Assembly (NCBI GenBank): GCA_040081075.1
Contig: JBEBHJ010000023.1
Span: 1-45,788, forward strand
Length of the DNA: 45,788 nt
DNA from: JANJUB01 sp040081075
GTDB lineage: Bacteria > Armatimonadota > Fimbriimonadia > Fimbriimonadales > Fimbriimonadaceae
Direction: 5' to 3'
The notes below the pieces were generated by a model. That model was not told the DNA's origin and did not search any database. It saw only the letters and a program-made list of their open reading frames with translations. Shown piece by piece: positions 1-8,143 of this stretch. Each line of letters opens with the position of its first letter. Within the stretch, counting starts at the first letter, position 1. The translations under genes were made by a program, and so were the position numbers.

Positions 1-416
1 TCGTCGCCTAGCAACGGCCCTCCGCCCCCGCTCTTGACGTATCCTTCGGGAGTTATTGAACACACGATTGAGCCGGTTCCAGCTATGAGGCAGGCAGTAG
101 TATCAGGCGGCGACGCTCGTAAGGCGGCGGCGTAATCGGCCGTTAGTGTGATGGGGCAATCAGGAAGCAACGTGCCAACCAACTCTCGCGCGCGATCTCT
201 GGCTTCCGAGTTGATTAGACCCGCAAAACATCCGCAGATTTGGTCCACTTTCGGCGCTGCTTCTAGGGCACGCGCTACACTCCGTCGCAAGGTTCGGGCG
301 GGAGTTGAAGAGAAGTTGGAGGCGCCTCCCTGGCCTTGAAAAACGGTCTTGTCAAACTCATCTATGACTACCGCCCGACAGGTGGACCCGCCACCGTCGA
401 TCCCGAGAAACAGCAC
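1..416 (-). CDS. BadF/BadG/BcrA/BcrD-type ATPase (N-acetylglucosamine kinase-like), partial
   Basis: N-terminal 138 codons of an ASKHA-fold ATPase that runs off the left edge. Reading leftward from a GTG at 416 the protein starts VLFLGIDGGGSTCRAVVIDE, the phosphate-1 loop of this family. About residue 108 it has the phosphate-2 motif IAGTGS, and near the edge a glycine-rich GGGGPLLGD motif seen in N-acetylglucosamine kinase-like members. Such proteins phosphorylate amino sugars in the cytoplasm, but the family also includes 2-hydroxyacyl-CoA dehydratase activators, so the substrate is not fixed. The start overlaps the stop of the upstream glycosyltransferase by one base (TAGTG), so the two are very probably cotranscribed and translationally coupled. 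That context favours an amino-sugar role. The rest of the gene lies outside the window. Confidence 0.8.
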   Translation of the reverse strand, partial: MLFLGIDGGGSTCRAVVIDEFDKTVFQGQGGASNFSSTPARTLRRSVARALEAAPKVDQICGCFAGLINSEARDRARELVGTLLPDCPITLTADYAAALRASPPDTTACLIAGTGSIVCSITPEGYVKSGGGGPLLGD

Positions 417-1636
417 TACCCCGCCCCCCGCAAGGATTCGGCGAGTTTGGCAGCAAGGGCCTGGCGGCTGAAGTTCGCGCTTACATAAGCAAGCCCTCTT
501 TCGCCAAATGCGGCCAACTCTTCGGCGGATTTCCGGCTCATTTCCAAGGTCTTTGTGGCGAGGTCGGCGGAGTCCTCGGGCTTTGAAGTGAATCCGCATT
601 CGGATGTTTCCACCATTCGGGCCATGTCCCCTGGTGTGGCGCAGATGACCGGAAGGGAGGCCCCCATGTAATCAAATAGTTTGTTCGGGCTCACCGCATA
701 GGCAAAGGCGTCAACATCTTTGAGGGTGATGATCCCTCCATCGGCCGCGGCGAGGATATTGGGGATTTCACCTTTGGGCACCGGATCGAAAAACCGCAAA
801 TTGGTTAGGCCAGCTCCAGCTTCCTTGAGAGCAGCTTTGGAAGGGCCATCTCCAAACAAGGCGAACTCAATATTCTTGTTTGATTCCAGTTCGCGGGCGG
901 CTTCGAGGATGGTTCCGAGCGCATTGGCGGGACCGTGAGCGCCGGTGTAAACAAACGTAAACCGTTCGAATCTGTACTTGGCGCGGCTTTCCACACGAGA
1001 TCGGCTGGGCTTGAAATGCTCCAGGTGAACCCCGTTGGGAATATAGAGAATATCTTCCGGTTTGATGCCGCGCTTGGTCAGGTAACCCGCCGACCCTTCG
1101 GCAAGGATGATCACTTTCTTTGCGCCTTTGTAGAGCCTTCGCTCCAGATTCCGCATGACGCGAACCATGGGGTGTCCTTCAGCGACCTCGCCCATGTCCA
1201 CAAGGGCTTGGGGCCACAAGTCACGAAGCTCTAAGAAAAACGTTGAGCCGAGCCTCTTCGAAAGCTTCATTGCGGCGATCGCGGCGAACGGGTGAGGCGA
1301 GGAACCGACGATGGCGACGGGGGTGTCTCCCATGATCTCCATGGCGGCCCTTTGGAAGTTCTTTGAAAACGTTAACATGTTCGCCACGCGCTTCCAATTG
1401 TTTTGTTCGTACTCGGTGGCGTTCACCCAAACAAACTCCAGGTCGCCATGTTTTTCAACTCGAAAAGTCTCGCTTTCCTTTAGGAGAGTGCGCTTCCGGG
1501 TGGAGAGATTGATATCACAAGCGAATACTTTGACCTTGAAACCGTGCTTTGTAAGCTCGGTGCCCAAATCGAAGTGGCGCGTGCCCCCCGGTCGATCAGG
1601 GGTGATCGCATAATGATTGACAAGCCAAACTTCCAT
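416..1636 (-). CDS. Glycosyltransferase family 4 (WcaI-like)
   Basis: A 406-residue GT-B fold glycosyltransferase that would transfer a sugar from a nucleotide donor to a growing polysaccharide or lipid-linked glycan at the cytoplasmic face of the membrane. The N-terminal half has the acceptor-domain pattern of WcaI/WbuB-type enzymes (GGTRHFDLGTEL near residue 18; LELRDLWPQALVDMG near residue 136). The C-terminal donor domain starts with FVYTGAHGPANALG around residue 228 and has FGDGPSKAALKE and SPNKLFDYMGASLPVIC, the nucleotide-sugar binding region of GT4 enzymes. Length is normal. It is divergent from a nucleotide-sugar dehydrogenase 71 bp away and coupled to a sugar-kinase-like gene, so this is the edge of a polysaccharide locus. 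A TAAACA hexamer lies 6 nt before the ATG. The exact donor and acceptor cannot be read from sequence. Confidence 0.9.
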   Translation of the reverse strand: MEVWLVNHYAITPDRPGGTRHFDLGTELTKHGFKVKVFACDINLSTRKRTLLKESETFRVEKHGDLEFVWVNATEYEQNNWKRVANMLTFSKNFQRAAMEIMGDTPVAIVGSSPHPFAAIAAMKLSKRLGSTFFLELRDLWPQALVDMGEVAEGHPMVRVMRNLERRLYKGAKKVIILAEGSAGYLTKRGIKPEDILYIPNGVHLEHFKPSRSRVESRAKYRFERFTFVYTGAHGPANALGTILEAARELESNKNIEFALFGDGPSKAALKEAGAGLTNLRFFDPVPKGEIPNILAAADGGIITLKDVDAFAYAVSPNKLFDYMGASLPVICATPGDMARMVETSECGFTSKPEDSADLATKTLEMSRKSAEELAAFGERGLAYVSANFSRQALAAKLAESLRGAG

Positions 1637-1707
1637 GTTCTTTGTTTATTGTGGCTCCTGGCAATTGTTCCTGGCCTGGAGGTGAGGTTTCACGGTATAT
1701 CTAACGG

Positions 1708-2982
1708 GTGACTGAGAAGGTTGGTGTTATTGGGCTGGGATATGTTGGCCTTCCCGTGGCTCTCGCGTTTGCGAGGCATTTCGAAACCGTGGGATTTGAT
1801 ATCCATGAAGAAAAGGTTGCCGAGCTTAACCGCGGCCACGATCGCACCGGCGAATGCGACCCTGAGGAACTAAAATCAACGAGTCTCAAAATGACCGCCA
1901 ACCTCGATGACTTGCGAGGGTGCACCTTCTTTGTCGTGGCCGTTCCTACGCCAATTGACAGCGATCACCAACCTGATTTGACGCCCGTGGTAAAGGCTAG
2001 CGAGACGGTCGGTCAGGTTTTGGAAGCAGGCGGGGTCGTGGTTTACGAATCGACGGTTTATCCGGGGGTCACAGAAGAAATCGCGGGGCCGATTCTTGAA
2101 AAGGTTTCCGGCTTAGCGCGAAACCAATTCAAACTCGGCTATTCGCCGGAGCGAATCAATCCGGGCGATAAAGTAAACACGCTCGAGAAGATCGTGAAAA
2201 TCGTGTCGGGCGAAGACGCGGAGACGCTTGAGCGAGTTGCGGTTGCTTATGAACGGATTATTACCGCTGGAGTCCACCGAGCCCCTTCAATCAAGGTTGC
2301 CGAAGCGGCGAAGGTGATCGAAAACACGCAGCGCGACCTCAATATTGCGTTCGTCAACGAACTTGCGATCATCTTTGATCGAATGGATATTCGCACCAAA
2401 GACGTTCTGGATGCTGCGGGAACGAAGTGGAATTTTCTCAAGTTCACCCCCGGTTTGGTGGGCGGACACTGTATTGGCGTTGACCCTTACTACTTAACCG
2501 CCAAAGCCAGCCGAACTGGCTCGTATCCGCAAGTCATCCTCGCTGGAAGGCGCATCAATGATGGGATGGGGCGGTTCATCGCTTCGAAGTTGATTCGGCT
2601 CCTGATTCAAACGGGCAAGCCCGTAAAGGGCGCGAAAGTCGGCATCCTAGGCGGCACGTTCAAAGAGAACGTCAGCGATATCCGCAACAGCCGCGTCCCC
2701 GATATCATCCACGAGCTGCATACCTATGGAGTTGAAACGCTTTTCCACGATCCCTATGCAGATTCAGCCGAGGTCACCCATGAATATGGGCTAGAGCTTT
2801 GTAATTGGGCCGATTTGAATGGCTTAGATGCAATCGTTTATGCGGTTGCTCATGATGAGTACAAGAAGCTATCGGTGATCGACCTTGCGGGCATGATGAA
2901 ATCCGATGGAGTTTTGATTGATGTCAAATCTCAGCTCGATCCCGCAAGCATTCCGTCGAATATCCAATATTGGAGTCTGTAA
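1708..2982 (+). CDS. UDP-glucose/GDP-mannose dehydrogenase family, TviB/WbpA-like nucleotide sugar dehydrogenase
   Basis: A 424-residue NAD-dependent four-electron dehydrogenase that oxidises the C6 hydroxyl of a UDP-hexose to a carboxylate, giving a uronic acid for surface polysaccharide. The N-terminal Rossmann motif is GLGYVGLPVA (residues 8-17). The VAVPTPID and YESTVYPG motifs follow, then LGYSPERINPGDK. The catalytic cysteine is C255 in GGHCIGVDPYYL. The PGDK and HCIGVDPYYL wording resembles the TviB/WbpO/WbpA subgroup, which act on UDP-N-acetyl sugars, more than UDP-glucose dehydrogenase; this assignment is by motif only. The GTG start directly follows an in-frame TAA at 1702, so no longer start is possible, and TATATC sits 6 nt upstream with no close Shine-Dalgarno. 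It is divergent from the glycosyltransferase gene. Confidence 0.9.
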   Translation: MTEKVGVIGLGYVGLPVALAFARHFETVGFDIHEEKVAELNRGHDRTGECDPEELKSTSLKMTANLDDLRGCTFFVVAVPTPIDSDHQPDLTPVVKASETVGQVLEAGGVVVYESTVYPGVTEEIAGPILEKVSGLARNQFKLGYSPERINPGDKVNTLEKIVKIVSGEDAETLERVAVAYERIITAGVHRAPSIKVAEAAKVIENTQRDLNIAFVNELAIIFDRMDIRTKDVLDAAGTKWNFLKFTPGLVGGHCIGVDPYYLTAKASRTGSYPQVILAGRRINDGMGRFIASKLIRLLIQTGKPVKGAKVGILGGTFKENVSDIRNSRVPDIIHELHTYGVETLFHDPYADSAEVTHEYGLELCNWADLNGLDAIVYAVAHDEYKKLSVIDLAGMMKSDGVLIDVKSQLDPASIPSNIQYWSL

Positions 2983-2989
2983 TCTGAGA

Positions 2990-3901
2990 CTATTCCTTTC
3001 GAAAGGGGATGTTGCGACTAGAAATCGAGGCAGAACGACCCACGATTGAATCTGAGGCGGCGGGCGGAGCCTTGACAAACTCGCCTGATGCGCCTTCGAT
3101 TCGCAACACTCCATCAGAACCAAACTCCGTGAAAGCAAAGAGTGGTTTGGTGTAAGGGTGCATCCCGCCGGACCAAAAATAGCTAGCGGAGTTAACACAT
3201 AAGCAAGGAATCCCACGACACGTTTCCAAACGATCAACGTGCAGGTGACCAAAAACACACGCCGCAACCGGCCCCTTTTCTAAGATATCCATCACCTCCG
3301 CCTGCTCGGGCGGGAGCGGCTTGTCGGATTCGGCAAAACCGAGGGGTTGGTGGGCGAGGATGATGACCGGCTCTTTACTCTTGGCCAACTCTTTCTTAAG
3401 CCATTCAAGCTGCTCGGGGTCTGCCCAGTTGTGGCTCGCGTTATCCGTAAAGTAGTTTCCGTTGGCGTAACTGTGAAGCTGGCCTTCCTTCTTGTAGTGG
3501 TTTAGATCAAGGTGAATGAAACGGTAACCGCCGATTCTCTTTGACCCGTAGCGTGATTTCATGCCGATGAACTTCATGGCAGTATCCTTGTCAACTTTAT
3601 CCATGTCGTGGTTCCCAAGCACGTGCATTTTCGTGAGCGGAATCGGATTCCAGATGTCAAGACACTCTTTTGCACCCGCATCTGAGTAGCAGAAATCGCC
3701 CATCTGCAAAACCGCGTCCAAGTCCTTCCTCGTCCCCACCGCTTCGGCGAATGCTCGAAGGCGGAGAGCTGCATCAGGAGCCAAGCCGAAATGGAGATCC
3801 GTTATGACCGCGACCTTGGCGGATCGTCGTTCACGCGGGGCAAAGCGCAGAGGCACCGCCATAGAGAGGGACGCTATCAGAATCTCTCGGCGAGTTACCA
3901 T
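2990..3901 (-). CDS. Tat-exported calcineurin-like metallophosphoesterase
   Basis: About 303 residues with the full set of calcineurin-like metal ligand motifs in order: DLHFG, MGDFCYSD, LGNHDMD, ILAHQPLG and VFGHLHVD. These form a two-metal site that hydrolyses phosphoesters. The N-terminus MVTRREILIASLSMAVP has a twin arginine followed by a hydrophobic stretch, so export by the Tat system is likely, as for many secreted phosphatases of this class. An upstream TTG at 3907 is in frame, but the ATG at 3901 is preferred because TAAAAT (3912-3907) ends only 5 nt before it, which fits a leaderless transcript. It converges on the nucleotide-sugar dehydrogenase with a gap of 7 bp. The substrate is unknown; purple acid phosphatase-like and nucleotide diesterase-like roles are both possible. 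Confidence 0.85.
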   Translation of the reverse strand: MVTRREILIASLSMAVPLRFAPRERRSAKVAVITDLHFGLAPDAALRLRAFAEAVGTRKDLDAVLQMGDFCYSDAGAKECLDIWNPIPLTKMHVLGNHDMDKVDKDTAMKFIGMKSRYGSKRIGGYRFIHLDLNHYKKEGQLHSYANGNYFTDNASHNWADPEQLEWLKKELAKSKEPVIILAHQPLGFAESDKPLPPEQAEVMDILEKGPVAACVFGHLHVDRLETCRGIPCLCVNSASYFWSGGMHPYTKPLFAFTEFGSDGVLRIEGASGEFVKAPPAASDSIVGRSASISSRNIPFRKE

Positions 3902-3967
3902 AGTCAATTTTAGCCCGATGATTCTTTTGAAGAGTCAGTTAAGCCGACGATTCGGGTAACGTGCCGG

Positions 3968-4741
3968 TTGGAGGTTTATCTGAACAAGACGGTACGGCTT
4001 GCTTCGTTCGCACTAGGAGTCCTGTCTCTGATTTTCGCGGCGGGATTCTTTTTTGAGCAGTCATGGGCGCTAGCCCTTTGGCCATGGCCCACAAGTCGGC
4101 TCTCGAATATTTTTGTTTCAAGCATTTTCGCGGCAATTGGAGCCCCTGTTATTTGGATAGCCTCTAAAGTGGAAACGGCTGCGATTTGCGGCGGGGCAAT
4201 CAACCTGTGCGCGGCCAATTTTGGCATGGGAATCTATGCCCTTATGAACGCAGAGACGAGCCAAGGCAGAGTTTTCGGATTTGTTTGTCTAGGATTTGCA
4301 GTTTCCTGCATTGTTCAGATCGCCCTCACCTGGAAAGTGCCGTTTGTCGACCAAACACCCCTACCGATGGTGGTCCGTGCCTCATTTGGTCTTTTCACGG
4401 TGATCTTGATTCTCGTAGGCGGAGCCATGGTTCTTCGACTCTCTAATATGTTTCCGTGGCCCCTAAAACCGGATCAGCAGGTTCTGTATGGTTGGATCTT
4501 CCTTGGGGCCGCATGCTACTTTGCCTACGGCGTGTTTCGTCCCGTTTGGGGAAATGCGAGGGGCCAATTGTGGGGATTCTTGGCTTATGATGTGGTGCTG
4601 ATCGGACCATACTTGATGCATTTCAAGAAGGTCCCGCCCCACCTGCACCTTAATCTTGTCATCTACGTTGCTGTGCTGGTGTATAGCGGGGTTTTGGCGG
4701 TATGGGCTCTAGCGCATCGGCGAAACTTTGGAAATGAATGA
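3968..4741 (+). CDS. Multi-spanning membrane protein of unknown function
   Basis: A 257-residue protein that I do not recognise. It has about seven or eight hydrophobic segments: residues about 8-27, 34-50, 55-80, 92-115, 130-155, 168-187, 195-215 and 225-250. It is rich in Trp, Phe and Gly and has short loops, so it should be an integral inner-membrane protein. No catalytic or transport motif is visible. The start is TTG at 3968: TAACGT (3957-3962) lies 5 nt before it, matching the spacing seen at other genes here. The gene is divergent from the metallophosphoesterase and is followed by nuoE after 62 bp, a gap that contains a separate -10-like element, so the two may not be one unit. Function is open. 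Confidence 0.7.
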   Translation: MEVYLNKTVRLASFALGVLSLIFAAGFFFEQSWALALWPWPTSRLSNIFVSSIFAAIGAPVIWIASKVETAAICGGAINLCAANFGMGIYALMNAETSQGRVFGFVCLGFAVSCIVQIALTWKVPFVDQTPLPMVVRASFGLFTVILILVGGAMVLRLSNMFPWPLKPDQQVLYGWIFLGAACYFAYGVFRPVWGNARGQLWGFLAYDVVLIGPYLMHFKKVPPHLHLNLVIYVAVLVYSGVLAVWALAHRRNFGNE

Positions 4742-4803
4742 GCAGAGTGACGAGTATAGTGGTTTGCAGGGTCGGCTACGCTCGCTAGGTACAATCCATT
4801 CTA

Positions 4804-5433
4804 ATGAGTGAGTTGATTCAGATTGGGGCTCCGAACGCGCGCCCGCAACCACCAAAGCGCGATGAACTTACGCTGAAGTTCTCGGCCCAGGCGATAAAGG
4901 AACTCGATTCTCTTCGAACTCACTACCCTGAAGAGAAGGCTTGCATTCTGCCCGCCCTCTGGATTGCCCAACGCGAATACGGCGGAAACCTTCCCGGCGA
5001 AGCTATTGCCGAAGTGGCCTTTCATCTCCATCGAAGCTATGCCGAAATCGAGGGTGTGGCGACCTTTTATTCGATGTACAACACCGCCCACCATGCGGGG
5101 CGGCACAAAATTGAAGTTTGCACATGCCTCAGTTGCCATGTTTGCGGGGCCTATCGCATTTGGGATTACCTCAAGGCCAAGCTGGGCGTGGGGCACGGTG
5201 AAACCACCGAAGATGGCATGTTCACGTTGGAAGAAGTTGAGTGCCTGGATGCTTGTGATCGAGCGCCGGTGATTCAAATCGGCGATCAATATATTGGCCC
5301 GATCGGTGAATCGGACTTAGACGCGCTCATTGAGAAACTGCGTTCCAGCCCCGAATCTACGGTCGTTAAAATGGCTGATGAAATCGTAAGGTGCCAGGTC
5401 ACAGGCGCCGAGCGTGAAGCGGCTACGCGCTAA
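4804..5433 (+). CDS. nuoE: NADH-quinone oxidoreductase subunit E-like 2Fe-2S protein
   Basis: A 209-residue thioredoxin-fold 2Fe-2S protein of the NuoE/24-kDa family. In complex I or related NAD-linked hydrogenases and formate dehydrogenases it carries the N1a cluster beside the FMN subunit. Both halves of the cluster motif are present: C-x4-C in EVCTCLSCHVCGA and C-x3-C in EVECLDACDRAPV. The N-terminal helical part reads YPEEKACILPALWIAQREYG, as in NuoE. Length is slightly above the usual 160-180 residues because of an N-terminal extension of about 35. No nuoF, nuoG or other complex I gene is adjacent; the next gene, 11 bp on, is an ABC exporter. TACAAT (4790-4795) lies 8 nt before the ATG. 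It could serve complex I encoded elsewhere or another flavin dehydrogenase. Confidence 0.9.
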   Translation: MSELIQIGAPNARPQPPKRDELTLKFSAQAIKELDSLRTHYPEEKACILPALWIAQREYGGNLPGEAIAEVAFHLHRSYAEIEGVATFYSMYNTAHHAGRHKIEVCTCLSCHVCGAYRIWDYLKAKLGVGHGETTEDGMFTLEEVECLDACDRAPVIQIGDQYIGPIGESDLDALIEKLRSSPESTVVKMADEIVRCQVTGAEREAATR

Positions 5434-5444
5434 GCCGCAATGCT

Positions 5445-7376
5445 ATGTTTCGCATCTTCCCCAAGTTTGATCCCCGCCTAAAAGCCGATTTGCTTCGCCA
5501 AAAGCGAACAATCATCATCGCTTTAATCTGCGTGGCGATCAGCTCCCTGCTTACGGTCGGAACCTTCCGGCTCATCGAGGGAGCAGTTCGAGCGATTGGC
5601 AATGCGGCCCCGATTGCCATTGAGCCAAGCATGCTGAAGTCCACTTCAGACGCTCAAAATCGCATTATCGCTGAGCACCTGAAGATTGATCCGGATGACC
5701 TCAAGCAGGCGCAGCAAAAGGCGATCGCCGAAATCGGTCAAGCGAAGGTAAAAGCAGGTGAGCGAACCGAGCGCCAGAACCGGGCACTTCACGACCTTTC
5801 GATCTATTGCCTGCTCGTCGTCGCCGTTTTTGCGCTGAAATATTGGTTTACTCGGGGTGGAGCCTATTATTTGGCCAAGGCCTCTACCTTGTTGGCTAAT
5901 GATTTGCGATTGCGCGTCTTTGACAAGTTGCAACACTTGCCAATTGCCTACTTCAATAAGCGGAGAGCAGGGGCGATTCAAAGCGTCTTGACCAATGACG
6001 TCAACGTTTACATGAACGCTGTGATGGTCGTAAGAGACAGTATTGATGGGCCCATCAAGCTTGTCGTTGGGTTGGTCGCGGTTTTCTTTATTCAATGGAA
6101 ATTGGCGTTAATTTCGCTGTTTTTTGTTCCTCTTCTGGCGGGGTTCGTGCAATACAACGGTCGTAAAACAAAGATTGCAAGTGCCGCAGTTCAGTCGGAC
6201 CTGGCAACCCTTCAAGCCTTTACCCAAGAATCTCTGCAAGGGACGCGCGTCATTCGTGCTTTCGCCGCCGAGGGCCGAATCCGGACTGCTTTTGAGGCTC
6301 TGGTCGACAAATACTTTGGCAGCCAAATGCGCCTGAACCAGCGAATCGCAACGCTCAAACCGCTCATCGAGTTCATTGGCGCGGTCTGCTTGGCCTGTGT
6401 AATTTACGCTTGCGGATGGCTTGCTTTTGGTGAAGAGCTCGACATCGCTAAGGTGACAGGTTTGGTCTATTTGCTTGATGTGGTTAACCAAGGTTTTAGA
6501 GCCCTTGGCTACGTGAACAACACTTTTAAACTGGTCGAAGCTGCCTCGGAACGAATCTATGGCGAAGTTCTTGACATTCCATCTGAAACCGATGAGACCG
6601 GAGCGCTTGAACTTGTCGACCTCAGGGGCAGGATTGAGTTCAAGAATGTTTCGTTCACTTATCCGGATGGCACTCCCGCCTTACATAACGCGAGCTTCGT
6701 GATTGAGCCCGGCACTTCCCTTGCCCTGGTGGGCCCGAGCGGAGCGGGTAAGAGCACGATCGCAGACCTGCTTTTGCGTTTCTATGATTGCGGTGAAGGA
6801 GAAGTTCTGATTGATGGAGTGAACGTTCGCGAAATTAAGACTCGCTGGCTGCGCAATCAAATCGGAGTTGTGCCCCAACAAACATTTCTTTTCGCGGGGA
6901 GCATTGCCGATAACCTGCGGATGGGAGCGAATGATGCGACAACGGAGCAAATGGATAGAGCCATCAAATCCGCCCACGCCGAGAATTTTGCCAATCGAAC
7001 CCCGGCAAAGCTTGACGAGGAGCTCGGAGAATCTGGCATGGGGCTAAGTGGCGGCGAACGCCAACGCCTGGCCATCGCCCGGGCTTTGGTGAGAGACCCG
7101 AAGATATTGGTGCTGGATGAAGCCACGAGCAACCTCGATGCAGAGAGTGAAAAAGCCGTGACCGAAGCATTGGAGGAGGTGATGCAAAGCCGAACAACCC
7201 TCTTTATTGCGCACCGCCTTACCACGGCAGCGAGAGCGGACAAAATCGCCATGCTGAGGAGAGGAGAGGTGCTTGAGATCGGCTCGCATCGCGAACTCCT
7301 TGAATCTGATGGACCCTATGCGGCGATGTATCGGATGTTCTCAAGCGGCCTCCTAGAGGACGGACCAGTCGAGTGA
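5445..7376 (+). CDS. MsbA-type ABC exporter (fused permease and ATPase)
   Basis: A 643-residue half-transporter expected to act as a homodimer in the inner membrane. The first membrane segment is at about residues 22-42, followed by a charged, helical insert of about 70 residues, and the remaining segments lie between 120 and 350. The nucleotide-binding domain has Walker A GPSGAGKST (about residue 430), Q-loop region VVPQQTFLFAGS, signature LSGGERQRLAIARAL (about 533), Walker B ILVLDEATSNLD (about 555) and the switch histidine in FIAHRLTTA. These are the hallmarks of the MsbA/LmrA family, which flip or export lipids, drugs or peptides. Substrate is not deducible; gpsA nearby makes a lipid link attractive but unproven. 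Its last bases GTGA overlap the next gene, so the two are translationally coupled. Confidence 0.92.
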   Translation: MFRIFPKFDPRLKADLLRQKRTIIIALICVAISSLLTVGTFRLIEGAVRAIGNAAPIAIEPSMLKSTSDAQNRIIAEHLKIDPDDLKQAQQKAIAEIGQAKVKAGERTERQNRALHDLSIYCLLVVAVFALKYWFTRGGAYYLAKASTLLANDLRLRVFDKLQHLPIAYFNKRRAGAIQSVLTNDVNVYMNAVMVVRDSIDGPIKLVVGLVAVFFIQWKLALISLFFVPLLAGFVQYNGRKTKIASAAVQSDLATLQAFTQESLQGTRVIRAFAAEGRIRTAFEALVDKYFGSQMRLNQRIATLKPLIEFIGAVCLACVIYACGWLAFGEELDIAKVTGLVYLLDVVNQGFRALGYVNNTFKLVEAASERIYGEVLDIPSETDETGALELVDLRGRIEFKNVSFTYPDGTPALHNASFVIEPGTSLALVGPSGAGKSTIADLLLRFYDCGEGEVLIDGVNVREIKTRWLRNQIGVVPQQTFLFAGSIADNLRMGANDATTEQMDRAIKSAHAENFANRTPAKLDEELGESGMGLSGGERQRLAIARALVRDPKILVLDEATSNLDAESEKAVTEALEEVMQSRTTLFIAHRLTTAARADKIAMLRRGEVLEIGSHRELLESDGPYAAMYRMFSSGLLEDGPVE

Positions 7377-8131
7377 GCCTGGTCGTCAATCAATTAGAGT
7401 GTGGTTACCGGGGCCAAAGAATTGTTGGACCGGCGTCATTTGAACTCGAGCAGAGCGATGGGCTGGCCCTGCTTGGCCCTAACGGTAGCGGCAAGACGAC
7501 CTTGCTCAAGACGCTTGTCGGGACGCTGCGACCGATCAGCGGTTCGGCAAAGCTAGCGGGAGAAATTGCCCCAGCCACGCAAGAATGGTCGCGCAGCGTG
7601 GCATTCGTGCCCCAAGAAGAGGCTGTTTCGTTTCCGTTTACGGTGCGTGAAATCGTGATGATGGGCCGCATGCCCTGGTCGCCAGGATTTCGCGATACCG
7701 AAGAGGACATCGCCGCCACCAACGCCGCGTTGCAGCGCGCTGATTGCTTGAAACTGGCGGATCGCCCAGTTACCGAAATGAGCGGTGGTGAAAAGCAGCG
7801 CACCCTGATCGCTCGCGCTCTGGCGCAGATCGGACAAGATCGGTCTCGCCCACGAGTTCTGATTCTTGATGAGCCCGCAACCCATCTTGACTTCGCTCAC
7901 CAAACCATGCTAGTATCCCTTATCCGCGAACTGCGTGAGGAAGGGGTCATCGTCATCGCCTCCTGGCACGACTTGCATTTACCGGCTCACGCGTGCAATA
8001 TCGTGGCACTAATGCTGAATGGGCAACTGCAAAGGCTTGGTAGCATCGCCGACACCCTCAAGCCGGAAATTCTATCCGCCACTTTTGGCGCCCAGTTCTA
8101 CGTTGAATCCACGCCCGTTCTCAAGTTCTAG
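7373..8131 (+). CDS. ABC transporter ATP-binding protein, FecE/BtuD-like
   Basis: A 252-residue stand-alone ATPase with Walker A GPNGSGKTT (about residues 35-43), Q-loop FVPQEEAVSFPFTVREIVMMGR, signature MSGGEKQR, Walker B VLILDEPATHLD and switch histidine in ASWHDLHLPAHAC. The MMGRMPW and ATHLDFAHQ wording is that of the iron-siderophore, haem and cobalamin importer ATPases. Those normally work with a FecCD-type permease and a binding protein, neither of which is encoded nearby. The GTG start overlaps the stop of the exporter gene (GTGA at 7373-7376). It either partners with a permease encoded elsewhere or has been recruited by the upstream exporter. The second option would be unusual, because that exporter already has its own ATPase domain. 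Confidence 0.9.
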   Translation: MSLVVNQLECGYRGQRIVGPASFELEQSDGLALLGPNGSGKTTLLKTLVGTLRPISGSAKLAGEIAPATQEWSRSVAFVPQEEAVSFPFTVREIVMMGRMPWSPGFRDTEEDIAATNAALQRADCLKLADRPVTEMSGGEKQRTLIARALAQIGQDRSRPRVLILDEPATHLDFAHQTMLVSLIRELREEGVIVIASWHDLHLPAHACNIVALMLNGQLQRLGSIADTLKPEILSATFGAQFYVESTPVLKF

Positions 8132-8143
8132 TAGAATCAAAAC

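Noticed and set aside
148..339. 63-codon plus-strand frame near the left edge
   Set aside because: It is antisense to the sugar-kinase-like gene, whose motifs are clear on the minus strand.
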